Assembly (NCBI RefSeq): GCF_008017755.1
Contig: NZ_VRTS01000001.1
Span: forward strand, 186,001 to 250,000
Reading direction: 5' to 3'
DNA length: 64,000 bases
Source: Alkalisalibacterium limincola
Lineage (GTDB): Bacteria > Pseudomonadota > Gammaproteobacteria > Xanthomonadales > Xanthomonadaceae
Shown here: in pieces, positions 17,599-28,612 of the stretch
Layout: each line of letters starts with the position of its first letter
Position numbering within the stretch: the first letter of the stretch is position 1
Translations under genes and position numbers: made by a program
The notes under the pieces: generated by a model
What the model saw: the letters and a program-made list of their open reading frames with translations, nothing else
Told to the model about the DNA's origin: nothing
The model's database searches: none

Positions 17599-18114
17599 AT
17601 GAAGCTCATTCGAACACTTGCCATCCTCGCCCTCGCCGTGGCGCCACTGGGCTGCGGCGCACAGGACGGCGTTGCGCCGCGCGCCACCGAAACCGCGGCA
17701 GCCGAGCCCGCCTCGGCGACACAACAGCCCGTCCTGGTGGTCCACAAGACCCCATGGTGCGGCTGCTGCACGGCCTGGGCCGAACAGGCCCAAGCCGCCG
17801 GCTTCGACGTGGAACTGCATGACCACGACGATCTCGCCCCGATCAAGCAGGCACTTGGAGTGCCCATGAGCCAGGCCTCGTGCCATACGGTGCAGGTCGG
17901 GAACTACTTCGTCGAAGGCCACGTGCCCTTCGAGGATGTGCATCGCCTGCTGGCCGAGCAGCCTGACGCCCTGGGCATCGCCGTACCCGGCATGCCGCTG
18001 GGATCACCCGGCATGGAAGCCGATGTGAAGCACAGCTTCAGCACCAATCTCGTCAAGGCGGACGGCAGCATCGTGGAGTACGCGCACCATCCCGGCGACG
18101 ACGCGCAACGCTGA
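17599..18114 (+). CDS. DUF411 metal-binding protein
   Basis: This 171-residue protein has an N-terminal lipoprotein-like signal (ALAVAPLGCGAQ), then the DUF411 domain with the thioredoxin-like motif HKTPWCGCCTAW and a later Cys/His pair in SQASCHTVQVG. DUF411 proteins occur in copper-resistance operons and probably bind or deliver periplasmic copper; the biochemical role is not settled. It lies 15 bp after the NTF2-like gene and ends the copL operon. Confidence 0.82.
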   Translation: MKLIRTLAILALAVAPLGCGAQDGVAPRATETAAAEPASATQQPVLVVHKTPWCGCCTAWAEQAQAAGFDVELHDHDDLAPIKQALGVPMSQASCHTVQVGNYFVEGHVPFEDVHRLLAEQPDALGIAVPGMPLGSPGMEADVKHSFSTNLVKADGSIVEYAHHPGDDAQR

Positions 18115-18162
18115 GGATGGCGAATGCGTGGAGCGCTCGTCGTTGCGGGCTACAGTCGTGGC

Positions 18163-18203
18163 TTGATCCGCGTCAAGGGCGCGCTTCGACACCGCTGTAG
18201 GCT
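18163..18203 (+). promoter_or_regulatory. FNR/Anr-like box and -10 of the second copper ATPase
   Basis: TTGAT-CCGC-GTCAA at 18163-18176 matches 9 of 10 positions of the FNR/Anr consensus TTGAT-N4-ATCAA. A weak -10, TAGGCT, lies at 18198-18203. The box centre is about 41 bp before the predicted start, the class II activator position. This suggests expression under low oxygen rather than, or as well as, copper control. Confidence 0.5.
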
Positions 18204-18241
18204 CGTTGAGGAACCCGACCCGAACTCTGGAGGAGCCGCCC

Positions 18242-20593
18242 ATGGCACGTCGCGACGAGGTTCCAGGCAGCACCGGCAAAGCGGGTGGCGGTGCACCGGA
18301 GTTGGCGGCCCCCGCAACCCGGGCACGGTTGATCGTGCCCGGAATGGGCAGCGACCATTGCGCAGGCATCGTGTCCGAGTCGTTGCGCCGGCTTCCCGGG
18401 GTCGCGAGCCTGACCACAAACATCGCCGCGCACCGGGTCGTGGTCGAGTTCGACGCATCGACCACCACTGCGGCGCAACTGCGTGCTTCAGTGGAGAAAG
18501 CCGGATACGAGGTGGCCGACCTCGAGCTTGCGGACGCCGATGGAGCGTCCGGCGCGGACCGCACGAGCGAAATCGAGGAAGTGCATCTGGCACAGGCGCT
18601 GACCCGCCTGTGGATCGCCGCCGTCCCGGCCTCCCTGATCATGCTGCTGATGGGCGTGCACATGTTCTGGCAGCCCGTGCCGGGCTACCTGGCGATCGTG
18701 GCGGTGCTCGCCTTCCCCGTGGTCTTCCTTTACGGCGGCTGGGCCACGCATGTGTCGGCCTGGCGCTCGCTGGCCAACCGCACGGCCAACATGGACGTGC
18801 TGATCAGCCTGGGCAGCATTCCCCCCTACCTGATCGGCTTGGTCGGCTTCATCTACCCGATGACCTCGTTCATCGAGATGGCCGCCACCATCATGAGCTT
18901 CCACATGCTCGGCCGGTATCTCGAGGCCCGGGCAAAGGGCCGCGCCTCCCAGGCGATCCGCAAGCTGCTGACCCTCGGCGCCCGGACCGCGCGGGTGCTG
19001 CGCGACGGCGAGGAGGTGGAGGTGCCCACGGCGGCGCTGCAGGTCGACGATGTCATGGTCGTGCGCCCCGGGGAAAAGATCCCGACCGATGGCGAGGTGC
19101 TCGACGGCGCCAGCCACGTGGACGAGTCCATCGCCACCGGCGAGTCGGCCGCGGTGGCCAAGGCCGTCGGCGACACCGTGCTGGGTGCGACGGTCAACAA
19201 GGAGGGGCGGCTGCGCGTGCGTGCCACGCGCGTCGGTTCCGACACCTTCCTGTCCCAGGTGATCCGCCTGGTCGACGAAGCCCAGGGTTCCAAGGTCCCG
19301 ATCCAGGAGTTCGCCGACCGGGTCACCGGGCGCTTCGTTCCCGCCGTGGTCGTCGTGAGCCTGGGCAGCTTCGTGATGTGGCTGCTGTTCGCTGACTCGC
19401 TTCGCCCGGTACTCGAATGGGGGGCGGCATTCCTCCCATGGGTGAACCCGGAACTGGGCAGTCTCCAGGTGGCCACGCTGTCCGCCATCGCCGTGCTGGT
19501 CATCGCCTGCCCCTGCGCGCTGGGCCTGGCCACGCCGACCGCGATCATGGTGGGCTCCGGGCTGGGTGCCGAGCGTGGCGTGCTGATCCGCTCCGGCGAA
19601 GCGATCCAGACGCTCAAGGACATCCGCGTCGTCGTGCTCGACAAGACCGGCACGATCACGCTGGGCCAGCCGGCGCTGACCGAAGTCGTGGCGGCGCAGG
19701 GGTACGTCGAGGACGAGGTGCTGGCACTGGCGGCGGCGGTGGAGAACGCTTCGGAGCACCCGCTGGCGCATGCGGTGGTCGACGGCGCACGCGAAAGAGA
19801 GGTCTCGATCGGCGACGTCGAGGCCTTCGCCTCGGTGGGCGCGCGAGGGGTGAAGGGAACCGTCGGAGGCAAAACCGTCCTCGTTGGAAACCGCCCCCTT
19901 CTCGAGGAGTCCGGCGTGACCGGACTGGAGGCATTGGACAGGGATCTGGTGGCGCTCGAGAAGCGCGGCCGCACGGCCGTCATCGTCGCCTGCGACAACA
20001 AGGCCATAGGCATCGTTGCCGTGGCCGACGCGATCAAGCACGACTCCGCCGAGGCGATTTCGCGCATGCATGCGATGGGGCTGCAGGTGGTGATGCTCAC
20101 CGGCGACAACCAACGCGCGGCCGACAGTGTCGCCGGGCAGGTCGGCATCGACGAAGTCCGCGCGGAGGTGCTTCCCGAAGGCAAGGTCGAGGAGATCCGC
20201 CGCCTCCAGGCCACGCACGGGCCCCACATCGCGATGGTCGGCGACGGCATCAACGATGCGCCAGCGCTCAAGCAGGCCAACGTGGGCATCGCGATCGGGG
20301 CCGGCGCGGATGTCGCGATCGAGGCCGCCGACGTGACCCTGGTCAGCGGGCAGCTGGGCAAGGTGGTCGAGGCCATCGCCCTGTCCCGGGCCACGTATAG
20401 CAAGATCGTGCAGAACCTGTTCTGGGCCTGGTTCTACAACCTGGCCGCGATTCCGGTAGCGGCGCTGGGATTGCTGCATCCGATGGTCGGTGTGGTCGCC
20501 ATGACGGCCAGCTCCCTCTCGGTGATCGGAAACTCCGTGCTTCTCAAGCGCACCACCCTTGGTTCCCGCGGGACCGTGAAACGCTTGGCTTGA
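18242..20593 (+). CDS. Heavy-metal P1B-type ATPase, second copy
   Basis: The 783-residue protein has the CPC metal channel (VIACPCALG), DKTGT and GDGINDAP, so it is a Cu+/Ag+-type pump. Its N-terminal metal-binding domain is degenerate: where copA has GMNCASC this one has GMGSDHC, keeping only the second cysteine. A strong GGAGG precedes the ATG at 18242; an upstream TTG at 18206 lies before the predicted transcript start. With an FNR-like box upstream, it may load copper into a respiratory oxidase (CcoI/CopA2-like role, inference) rather than detoxify. It ends 9 bp from a convergent gene. Confidence 0.88.
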   Translation: MARRDEVPGSTGKAGGGAPELAAPATRARLIVPGMGSDHCAGIVSESLRRLPGVASLTTNIAAHRVVVEFDASTTTAAQLRASVEKAGYEVADLELADADGASGADRTSEIEEVHLAQALTRLWIAAVPASLIMLLMGVHMFWQPVPGYLAIVAVLAFPVVFLYGGWATHVSAWRSLANRTANMDVLISLGSIPPYLIGLVGFIYPMTSFIEMAATIMSFHMLGRYLEARAKGRASQAIRKLLTLGARTARVLRDGEEVEVPTAALQVDDVMVVRPGEKIPTDGEVLDGASHVDESIATGESAAVAKAVGDTVLGATVNKEGRLRVRATRVGSDTFLSQVIRLVDEAQGSKVPIQEFADRVTGRFVPAVVVVSLGSFVMWLLFADSLRPVLEWGAAFLPWVNPELGSLQVATLSAIAVLVIACPCALGLATPTAIMVGSGLGAERGVLIRSGEAIQTLKDIRVVVLDKTGTITLGQPALTEVVAAQGYVEDEVLALAAAVENASEHPLAHAVVDGAREREVSIGDVEAFASVGARGVKGTVGGKTVLVGNRPLLEESGVTGLEALDRDLVALEKRGRTAVIVACDNKAIGIVAVADAIKHDSAEAISRMHAMGLQVVMLTGDNQRAADSVAGQVGIDEVRAEVLPEGKVEEIRRLQATHGPHIAMVGDGINDAPALKQANVGIAIGAGADVAIEAADVTLVSGQLGKVVEAIALSRATYSKIVQNLFWAWFYNLAAIPVAALGLLHPMVGVVAMTASSLSVIGNSVLLKRTTLGSRGTVKRLA

Positions 20594-20602
20594 AGATTCA
20601 GC

Positions 20603-22171
20603 CTAGACGTTCGATTCACCATTCTCGGCCTGCTCGTGACGTGGGGCACCGCTTCCGGCAAGCGGCAACGTCAGCGTGAACGTGGCCCCCAGGCCCGCGC
20701 CGGGGCTCTTCGCTTCGATCCCGCCCCCATGGGCCTGGACCAGTTCCCGGGCGACGGTCAGCCCGATGCCCAGGCCCACCTGGTCGAAATCCGTGGCATG
20801 GGTGTCCTGGTGGAACGGCTCGAAGATGTGATCGAGCGCCTCGGCGGTGATCCCGATGCCGTTGTCGGACACGACCACCTTCACCATGTCGTCTTCCGGG
20901 GCCATCGTCAGGGTGATGCGTCCACCAGCCGGGGTGTACTTCACCGCATTGTCGAGGAGGTTGTTGAAGACCTGGGTGAGGCGCAGCGGGTCGCCCGTCA
21001 CCCAGACCGGCTCGGCGGGCAAATCGATCTCGAGGATCTGGTGGCGAGCCCGGCTGCACAGGTCCGATGCCCGCAAGGCTTCGCGAAGCAGGGAGACGAG
21101 ATCGAGTTTCTCCATGGCCAGGTGGACCTTGCCGGTGCTCACCCGCGCCACGTCCAGCAGGTCGCCGACCAGCCGCGACATGTGCGAGACCTGGCCCTCG
21201 ATCACCGCCTGGAGTTCGGAAAGCCGCTCGCAGTCATCGCTGGCGTTGCCGAGCATGCTGGCTGCGATCCGGATGGGGGTCAGGGGACTGCGCAGCTCGT
21301 GCGCCAGCGTGCCCAGGAACTCCGCCTGCCTGCGCTGGTCCTCCTCGGCGGCCTTCTCCAGCTGCTGGGCACCCATCGTCGCCAGCACCAGTTGCCCGTT
21401 GGCCTCCTGCAGTTCCATCCGCATGTGCCGCGGACGTCGCCCCGGCCGGCGCATGCCCTCGGGGGTTCCCCCCGGCCACCCCCGGGCGGTGTCCGCGTCC
21501 TCGCCGTGCATGACGAACCCACCCAGCCTGTGTCGCTTGGCCAGGTACATCGCGGCGTCGGCGCGGCCAATCAGGGTGCTCGCATCCTCGCCATGGTCCG
21601 GGTAGAGGCTGATGCCGATGCTGGCGGAAAGCTCGATGCTTCCCGCCTCCAGCTCGCACGGCACCATCAGGTCGGAGATCAGCTTCTCGGCCACGTGGAC
21701 CGCGTCCTCCTCGTCCTTGATTCCGTCGAGCAGGACGATGAACTCGTCGCCGCCGTGGCGGCTGACGGTATCGACTTCACGCACGTTGTTGATGATGCGT
21801 TCGGCCACCCACCGCAGCACGTCGTCGCCGGCCTGGTGGCCCAGTGAATCGTTGATTTCCTTGAAGTTGTCCAGGTCAAGGAAGAGCAAGGCCATGCGGG
21901 TCTGGTCACGCTTGGCCCGGGAGATCGCCTGGTCGAAACGGTCCATCAGCAGCAGCCGGTTCGGCAGGCCGGTCAGCGGGTCGGTTTTCGCAGAGCGCAC
22001 CAGGTCCTTGAGTGCGCGCGAACAGGCATCCGCACGCTGCTCGGCCTCCACGGCCGAGCACAGCAGCCGCTCGTTGGCCGCGACGAGGTCGTCGAGGTTG
22101 CCGGGAAGGCGTGACTTGGCATTGTCGTCGGAGGCGGCAGGTCGTTTGCCGCCCTCGGGTCTATCGATCAC
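20603..22171 (-). CDS. GGDEF domain fused to a histidine kinase
   Basis: This 522-residue soluble protein combines two output types. Residues about 60-215 form a diguanylate cyclase domain with intact GGDEF and an inhibitory RxxD site five residues before it (REVD). Residues about 265-505 form a kinase: H-box FLGTLAHELRSPLTP, N-box NNLLDNAVKYT, G-boxes DNGIGI and GLGIGLTVA. It has no membrane segment, no recognisable sensor domain and no receiver domain. The start is a GTG with AGGAGG six bases upstream. It is divergent from dbpA and convergent with the second copper ATPase. Confidence 0.85.
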   Translation of the reverse strand: MIDRPEGGKRPAASDDNAKSRLPGNLDDLVAANERLLCSAVEAEQRADACSRALKDLVRSAKTDPLTGLPNRLLLMDRFDQAISRAKRDQTRMALLFLDLDNFKEINDSLGHQAGDDVLRWVAERIINNVREVDTVSRHGGDEFIVLLDGIKDEEDAVHVAEKLISDLMVPCELEAGSIELSASIGISLYPDHGEDASTLIGRADAAMYLAKRHRLGGFVMHGEDADTARGWPGGTPEGMRRPGRRPRHMRMELQEANGQLVLATMGAQQLEKAAEEDQRRQAEFLGTLAHELRSPLTPIRIAASMLGNASDDCERLSELQAVIEGQVSHMSRLVGDLLDVARVSTGKVHLAMEKLDLVSLLREALRASDLCSRARHQILEIDLPAEPVWVTGDPLRLTQVFNNLLDNAVKYTPAGGRITLTMAPEDDMVKVVVSDNGIGITAEALDHIFEPFHQDTHATDFDQVGLGIGLTVARELVQAHGGGIEAKSPGAGLGATFTLTLPLAGSGAPRHEQAENGESNV

Positions 22172-22294
22172 GACGTACCTCCTGGCGGCGCAACCCCGCA
22201 GCTGTGCATGTCGGTATAACGCGCTGGGCCGGCCGGTCCGGTCATGGGTAAGCGCTTTTGAACACTCGGGCAGCCAAGCCTGCGATCATGGGCC

Positions 22295-23667
<1,373 letters not shown>

Positions 23668-25549
23668 GCCGGGCTCGGTCCGGCGAACCGTTGGCGACCA
23701 CCACCCGGTCGCGGCCCGCGCGCTTGCCCTGGTAGAGCGCACGGTCGGCCGCATCCACCGCCGCCTCGAAGTCATCGCCGACGACCGCAACGCCCAACGT
23801 CAGCGTGACCGACATCTCCCCTGCGCTGGTGGCGACCGGCGTCCGGGCCACCGCCATCCGCGCCCGCTCGGCCACCCGCGCCGCGCTGTCGCCACCGGCG
23901 TCCGGGAAGAGCAGGACGAATTCCTCCCCGCCCCATCGACAGATCGCATCGACCTCGCGCAATGTCGCGCGCAGGCGCCGCACCAGCTCGACGAGCACCT
24001 CGTCGCCGACGAAGTGCCCGTGGGTATCGTTGACCGGCTTGAAGTGATCCACATCGGCCATGACGACGCTCAGGGGCTTGCCGCTACGTCGTGAACGGCG
24101 CACCTCGTAGGCCGCCAACTCGAGGAACGCGCGGCGGTTGAGTGCGCCGGTCAACGGGTCCTCGGCGGACAGGCGCTTCTCGAGCACGGCCCGTGCCCGC
24201 ATGGCGCGCCAGACCAGGAAACCGGCCGCCGCCACCACGCCCAGGCCCGACAGCAATGCGACGACCGCCCAGTTGCGGCGCTGCAACTGGAGCTCGCGCA
24301 TCGAGTGGTCCGTGCGCAGGGACGCGATCTCGCGCTCGCGCTGTTCCACGTCGTAGCGCATCTCGAGTTCCTTGACCAGGCGCATGCGCTCCTCGTCGCG
24401 CAGCCGTTCACGCAGGTCCACCATGCGACGGTAGTAGCCCAGCGCGACCGCGGGGTCGCCCCGGTGCTCGTGCAACTCCGCCAGCCTGGCCAGGGTCTCC
24501 ACGGCCACGGTGGGCACCGTCGACTCCACGTCGAGCAGCGACTGGCGATACTGCTCGAGCGCCTCCTCTTGCATCCCCGCGAGCCAGCATCAGGTCGGCG
24601 AGCGACTGGCGCGTGCCGGCCAGAATCCGGGCGTGCCCGAGCGGCTCCAGGCGCTCGATCGCCTCCCGGCAGACGGCATCGGCCCGGTCATGGCGCGCCA
24701 GCTGCACCTCGCGGCTGCAGATGTTCGCCAGCTGGTACGCCTCCACCCGCAGGTCGCCCCGCTCACGGGCCAGGGCCAAGGCCTCCTCATGGACCCGGAT
24801 TCCCGCCTCGGGGCCCTCCAGCGCCGCCACCACCACGGCCAGGTTGCCCAGCAGCCGGGTCTCCAGTTCCTGGTCGCCGGCGCGACGGGCCAGCACCAGC
24901 GCCTCGTCGTAATAGACGCGGCTGCGTTCGTAATCCTCGATGAAGGTATGGGCGATGCCGATCGCCATCGTGACCCGAGCCTGCTCGCCCCATTCGGACG
25001 TCGGTGCCAGTACGCGCCGGGCGGCATGGAAGGTCTCGAGCGCGGCGCTGACGTTGCCGCGCTCGGCCTCGACGGTGCCCCGCACATGCAGTGCCCTGGC
25101 CAGGACGACCGGGGAATCCCCGGGAGAGACCAGCAACTCCACCTCGCGCACCGACGCCAGGGCCTCGTCGAGCCGGCCCAGGTCGCGAAGGATTTCGGCA
25201 CGCAACTGGAGCAGTCCCGACCTGTCCTGTCGCGTCAGTCCCTCACCGGGGTCCAGGAGCCCCTGTTCGATCGCCTCCAGGGCAAGCGCCGGATCCGAGT
25301 CGCGAAGCCCGCGTGCCGTGTCCGCCACATTGGCCAGCAGCATGCCGGGCACGAGGAGGACGATGAGCAGCAGGCCACACCGCCAGGCCCATGGATGGTC
25401 CGACTGCCGGCCGGGGCATGCCGAGGGCGCAGCTGCGCGGCAGGTGGTGCATGCCTCGAATTTTCGATGGTGCGTCGCCAAGGGGTGGACCCGGCACGAC
25501 CTTAGCCCGATGCGGCGGGCCTGGGCAATGTGCCCCATCCAGAAACGAG

Positions 25550-25575
25550 AACGGGCCCGAAGATCCGGGCCCGTT
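25550..25575 (-). terminator. Hairpin after the beta-barrel gene
   Basis: A perfect 10-bp inverted repeat (AACGGGCCCG and its complement, 6-base loop) lies 29 bp after the stop of the outer membrane protein gene. On the minus strand it is followed by an imperfect T-rich stretch, so this is a weak intrinsic terminator. It separates this gene from the TPR-GGDEF gene. Confidence 0.7.
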
Positions 25576-25603
25576 GGGCACATCCCTGTTTGCCTTCAGG
25601 CCA

Positions 25604-26155
25604 TCAGAAGCGGAAGTGCAGGCCCAGGCTGATCTCGTCGGAGGAACCGGCGTCCTTGAACTCGTAGCGCGTGTACTGCGTGCGCAGGCCGACTCGGCCG
25701 GCGAAGTTGTACTGGGCGCCGATACCGTAGGTCAGGTCGGTGCTGCTCCTGGAGCCCACGACTTCACGGAAGCCCTCCTGGTCGCTCGGATCGAGGTCGA
25801 ACGAATGCAGGCCGATGCTGCCCAGCAGCTCCAGGTTCGGCGTGATCGGCACGAAGCCCACCGCACGCAGGCCCCAGGTGCGCGGCTCGGCGCGGGCGTT
25901 GTTGATTTCCAGCTCGCTCAGGTCGACTTCCAGGTTGCCGAAGTCGGTGTACTCGCCTTCGAGCGCAAAGTAGGGGTTGAAGCGGTAGCCGCCGTAGACG
26001 CCGAAGCTCGTGTCGTCGTCATCGATCCAGCGGTCGTCGGTCGAGGCGGCGCCGATCTTGCCGCCGAGGTAGAAACCGGGATCGGAGGCGAATGCCGAGG
26101 CGGGGAGGATCAGGGCAGTCACGGCCGCGGCCAGCAGGGTCTTCTTGATATTCAT
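25604..26155 (-). CDS. Outer membrane beta-barrel protein
   Basis: This 183-residue protein has a clear signal peptide (MNIKKTLLAAAVTALILPAS, cut after AFA) and alternating strands of an eight-stranded OmpA/OmpX-like barrel. It ends in the classic C-terminal phenylalanine signature LGLHFRF recognised by the BAM complex. AAGGAAGGAAG precedes the ATG. Its specific function is unknown. It is a single-gene unit with its own terminator. Confidence 0.85.
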   Translation of the reverse strand: MNIKKTLLAAAVTALILPASAFASDPGFYLGGKIGAASTDDRWIDDDDTSFGVYGGYRFNPYFALEGEYTDFGNLEVDLSELEINNARAEPRTWGLRAVGFVPITPNLELLGSIGLHSFDLDPSDQEGFREVVGSRSSTDLTYGIGAQYNFAGRVGLRTQYTRYEFKDAGSSDEISLGLHFRF

Positions 26156-26314
26156 TGTCTACTTCCTTCCTTGCAGCTTGGATCGGGGGAATGTCCGGGA
26201 GAAATGCTGCTGCCCTACCGGACGCGGCAAAGCTACATGTTTGGAGCGGAAGTAAAGCGTTTTTAACAACTTCCGCGACGGCTGCAGTTCAGGTTTTTTC
26301 AAGCCGGCATTCAG

Positions 26315-27073
26315 CTAGGCCGGGGCCGCGTCGCCGATGAACACTTCGTATTCCCCCGCGCTCATGTAGCCCTCGACCTCCGCCAACGACAGCGTCCGAC
26401 CCGCCACCGCCGCGCGCACGACGCGCTTGTTGTAGGCACCTATGTCGGGATTGGCCAGGTAGTCGCCGACCTCCACCCACATCGCGTCTCCGATCTCCTC
26501 GTCGTCGACGCGGATGTCGAAGTCGAGCGGACGCAGGCGGCACACGACGTAGAGGTTGGACGTGCCGAACTGGCCCTTGTGGTGGTGCCTGAGGCTGACG
26601 ATGCCATCGAAAGCCGCACGGATGCCGGTCTCCTCGTGCACCTCGCGCACGACGCCCTCGGCGAAGTGCTCCCCGGGCTCGAGCATGCCGCCGGGCAACT
26701 TGTAGTAACCGGGTCGGGCTGTCACGTCGCGGCGCTCGAGCACGACCAGCACGCGTCCTTCCTCCGAGATCACCGCACCACCCACGCCGATCGTGTGCGT
26801 CGCACCGGCGGGCACGTAGGCCCCGGCCTCCAGCCGTTTCACCAGCATCAGCTTCGGGCCGTCGCAATGGTGGAACTCGAATCCCGCCTCGATCGCCCGG
26901 GGTACCAGCGCTGCGCGTGTCGCCGGCAGCTGCAGCCACGCCACGCGGATGCCCTCGGACTGCCATTGCGGCAACGCCGCTGCCAGGTCGGCGACGAAGG
27001 CATCGTCGTCCCCCGGCAGGTGCGGCTCGCCCACGAACACTCCCCGGTACTGGTTCCTAGCCGCCTTGAGCAT
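26315..27073 (-). CDS. NUDIX hydrolase with N-terminal accessory domain
   Basis: This 252-residue protein has an N-terminal domain of about 90 residues like that of eukaryotic-type Nudix hydrolase 6, then a NUDIX domain. The Nudix box runs from GGMLEPGE to REVHEETGI near residues 125-148. It should cleave a nucleoside diphosphate linked to another group; the substrate is unknown. The ATG at 27073 has AAGGA eight bases upstream. The frame is open to 27193, but that part lacks similarity and is Arg/Pro-rich. Confidence 0.85.
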   Translation of the reverse strand: MLKAARNQYRGVFVGEPHLPGDDDAFVADLAAALPQWQSEGIRVAWLQLPATRAALVPRAIEAGFEFHHCDGPKLMLVKRLEAGAYVPAGATHTIGVGGAVISEEGRVLVVLERRDVTARPGYYKLPGGMLEPGEHFAEGVVREVHEETGIRAAFDGIVSLRHHHKGQFGTSNLYVVCRLRPLDFDIRVDDEEIGDAMWVEVGDYLANPDIGAYNKRVVRAAVAGRTLSLAEVEGYMSAGEYEVFIGDAAPA

Positions 27074-27194
27074 GCCGATGTCCTTAGTTCCTGTGGGGCC
27101 GGGTGCCCGCCGGCGCGGGGCCGGCCGCCGCCGGAGGGGCCGACAGTATCGCGCACCCTTCGGGTCGCCAGCGGCGGCAGCCGCCCGGGCCACG

Positions 27195-27200
27195 TAGAAT
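27195..27200 (+). promoter_or_regulatory. -10 element for the DUF2058 gene
   Basis: TAGAAT matches 5 of 6 positions of the sigma-70 -10. It gives a leader of about 31 bases before the ATG at 27238. No convincing -35 is seen. Confidence 0.45.
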
Positions 27201-27237
27201 GGAAACCGCGATCCTGCCTGTCACACGCCGTTTTCCC

Positions 27238-27792
27238 ATGCGCAATCCCCTCCAGGACCAACTGCTCAAGGCCGGGCTGGTCAAGAAAAGCAAAGTCGCC
27301 GAAGTGGTCCGGGAGCAGGCGAAGCAGCGCAAGGGCAAGGGACACCCCAAGGGCGATCCCGGGCAGGCTCCGGGCACGCCCGTGGTCGATACGCAGCGGC
27401 TCAAGGCCGAGAAGGCGCAGGCCGACCGGGAGCTTGCCGCCCAGCGCAACGCCCAGGCCCGCGCCCGCGAGCTGCGCGCCCAGGTGCAACAACTGGTGGA
27501 GGCGCACCGTGTCGCCACGGGCGGGGACATCGCCTATCGCTTCCAGGATGGCGAACTCATACGCCAGCTGTGGGTGGATGCCGGAACGCGCGCCCAGTTG
27601 TCACGCGGAAGCCTGCTGATCGTCCGAGACGGCGGCGGCCATGCCGTGGTCCCGCGTGCGGCCGCGGAGCGCATCCGCGAGCGCGACCCGTCCATGATCG
27701 TGCTGGACCACGCAGCGGACGCGGACGGCCCGGACGATGACGAGGACCCGTACTACGCGCAGTTCAAGGTGCCCGACGACCTCGACTGGTGA
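27238..27792 (+). CDS. DUF2058 (YaiL-family) nucleoprotein
   Basis: This 184-residue protein starts MRNPLQDQLLKAGLVKKSK, the hallmark of DUF2058/YaiL proteins. It is basic and coiled-coil-like in the first half (KAEKAQADRELAAQRNAQA), with an acidic C-terminus (DADGPDDDEDPYY). The family is linked to nucleic-acid or ribosome association, but its role is unproven. The ATG at 27238 is preferred over one at 27199 because it gives the conserved N-terminus. Confidence 0.85.
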   Translation: MRNPLQDQLLKAGLVKKSKVAEVVREQAKQRKGKGHPKGDPGQAPGTPVVDTQRLKAEKAQADRELAAQRNAQARARELRAQVQQLVEAHRVATGGDIAYRFQDGELIRQLWVDAGTRAQLSRGSLLIVRDGGGHAVVPRAAAERIRERDPSMIVLDHAADADGPDDDEDPYYAQFKVPDDLDW

Positions 27793-27835
27793 CACGTCCA
27801 CCTCCAGGCCCGTCCCGAGCGGGTCCGGAATCCGC

Positions 27836-28612
27836 TCAAGCGCCCCCGAAAGCGCGTCGGCGGGCCCAGCGATACGCAGGCCCGACGAAACGCTTCGCTG
27901 GCTTCTTCAGGTTCCACAGCAGCCATTGGCGCGCGCGGGCGCCGCCCCGACCGACCGCCAGCGCCGCCACCAGCTCCGGCGTGGCACCGCGCTGCAGTGC
28001 ATAGCGGCCATGGATCCGGCAACCGTCGATCCGTGCCACTGAAGTCGTCGGCTCGGACGTGAACAGGTGGCGTATCCCCGCACGTGCGGCCGACCGGGCG
28101 ACGAGCGTGGAATGGAAGCCTCCCGGGACCGATGCGACGTCGACCGCGTGGCCGAGGATCTGCGACAGGCGTGACACGCTGGACTCCCATTCCGCTGCCA
28201 GCGCCCGCGCGTCCAGGCGCGATATGTCGGGCGGATGCGTATGCGAATGGCTGCCGATGACATGGCCGGAAGCCGCCAGTGCACGGACATCGGCCGCACC
28301 GAGGAAGCCCGGGGTTCCGATGCGCTCCCCGGTGACGAGGAAGTGCCCGACCATGCCGTGCTGCTCCAGCCGACGCGCCGCCTCGACCGCGCTGCAGCCA
28401 CCGTCATCGAAGGTCAACAGGCAGGCATCGTCGTCCTCGCCGTCGAGCGCGTCGACCCGCGGGAAGCGCAGGCCGGTCCCGGACAGTGCACGCAGCTGGC
28501 GCTCGTACTCGTCCCATTCGAACTTGTAGGACGCCGCGGACGGGCCGGGGAATCCGCTCGCGTCCCATCCGCCCGGATCCACGAGGTCGTGGTACATCAG
28601 ACTGGCCGTCAT
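27836..28612 (-). CDS. Polysaccharide deacetylase (NodB domain)
   Basis: This 258-residue protein has NodB motifs: LLTFDDGG for the catalytic Asp and metal Asp, SHSHTHPP for the metal histidines, and VASVPGGFHS. It should remove N- or O-acetyl groups from a glycan. There is no clear signal peptide, so it may act in the cytosol on a lipid-linked or nucleotide-linked sugar. The ATG overlaps the stop of the formyltransferase-like gene (ATGA), and GGAGG lies upstream. The two are thus coupled, which suggests that one sugar is first deacetylated and then formylated. Confidence 0.85.
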   Translation of the reverse strand: MTASLMYHDLVDPGGWDASGFPGPSAASYKFEWDEYERQLRALSGTGLRFPRVDALDGEDDDACLLTFDDGGCSAVEAARRLEQHGMVGHFLVTGERIGTPGFLGAADVRALAASGHVIGSHSHTHPPDISRLDARALAAEWESSVSRLSQILGHAVDVASVPGGFHSTLVARSAARAGIRHLFTSEPTTSVARIDGCRIHGRYALQRGATPELVAALAVGRGGARARQWLLWNLKKPAKRFVGPAYRWARRRAFGGA

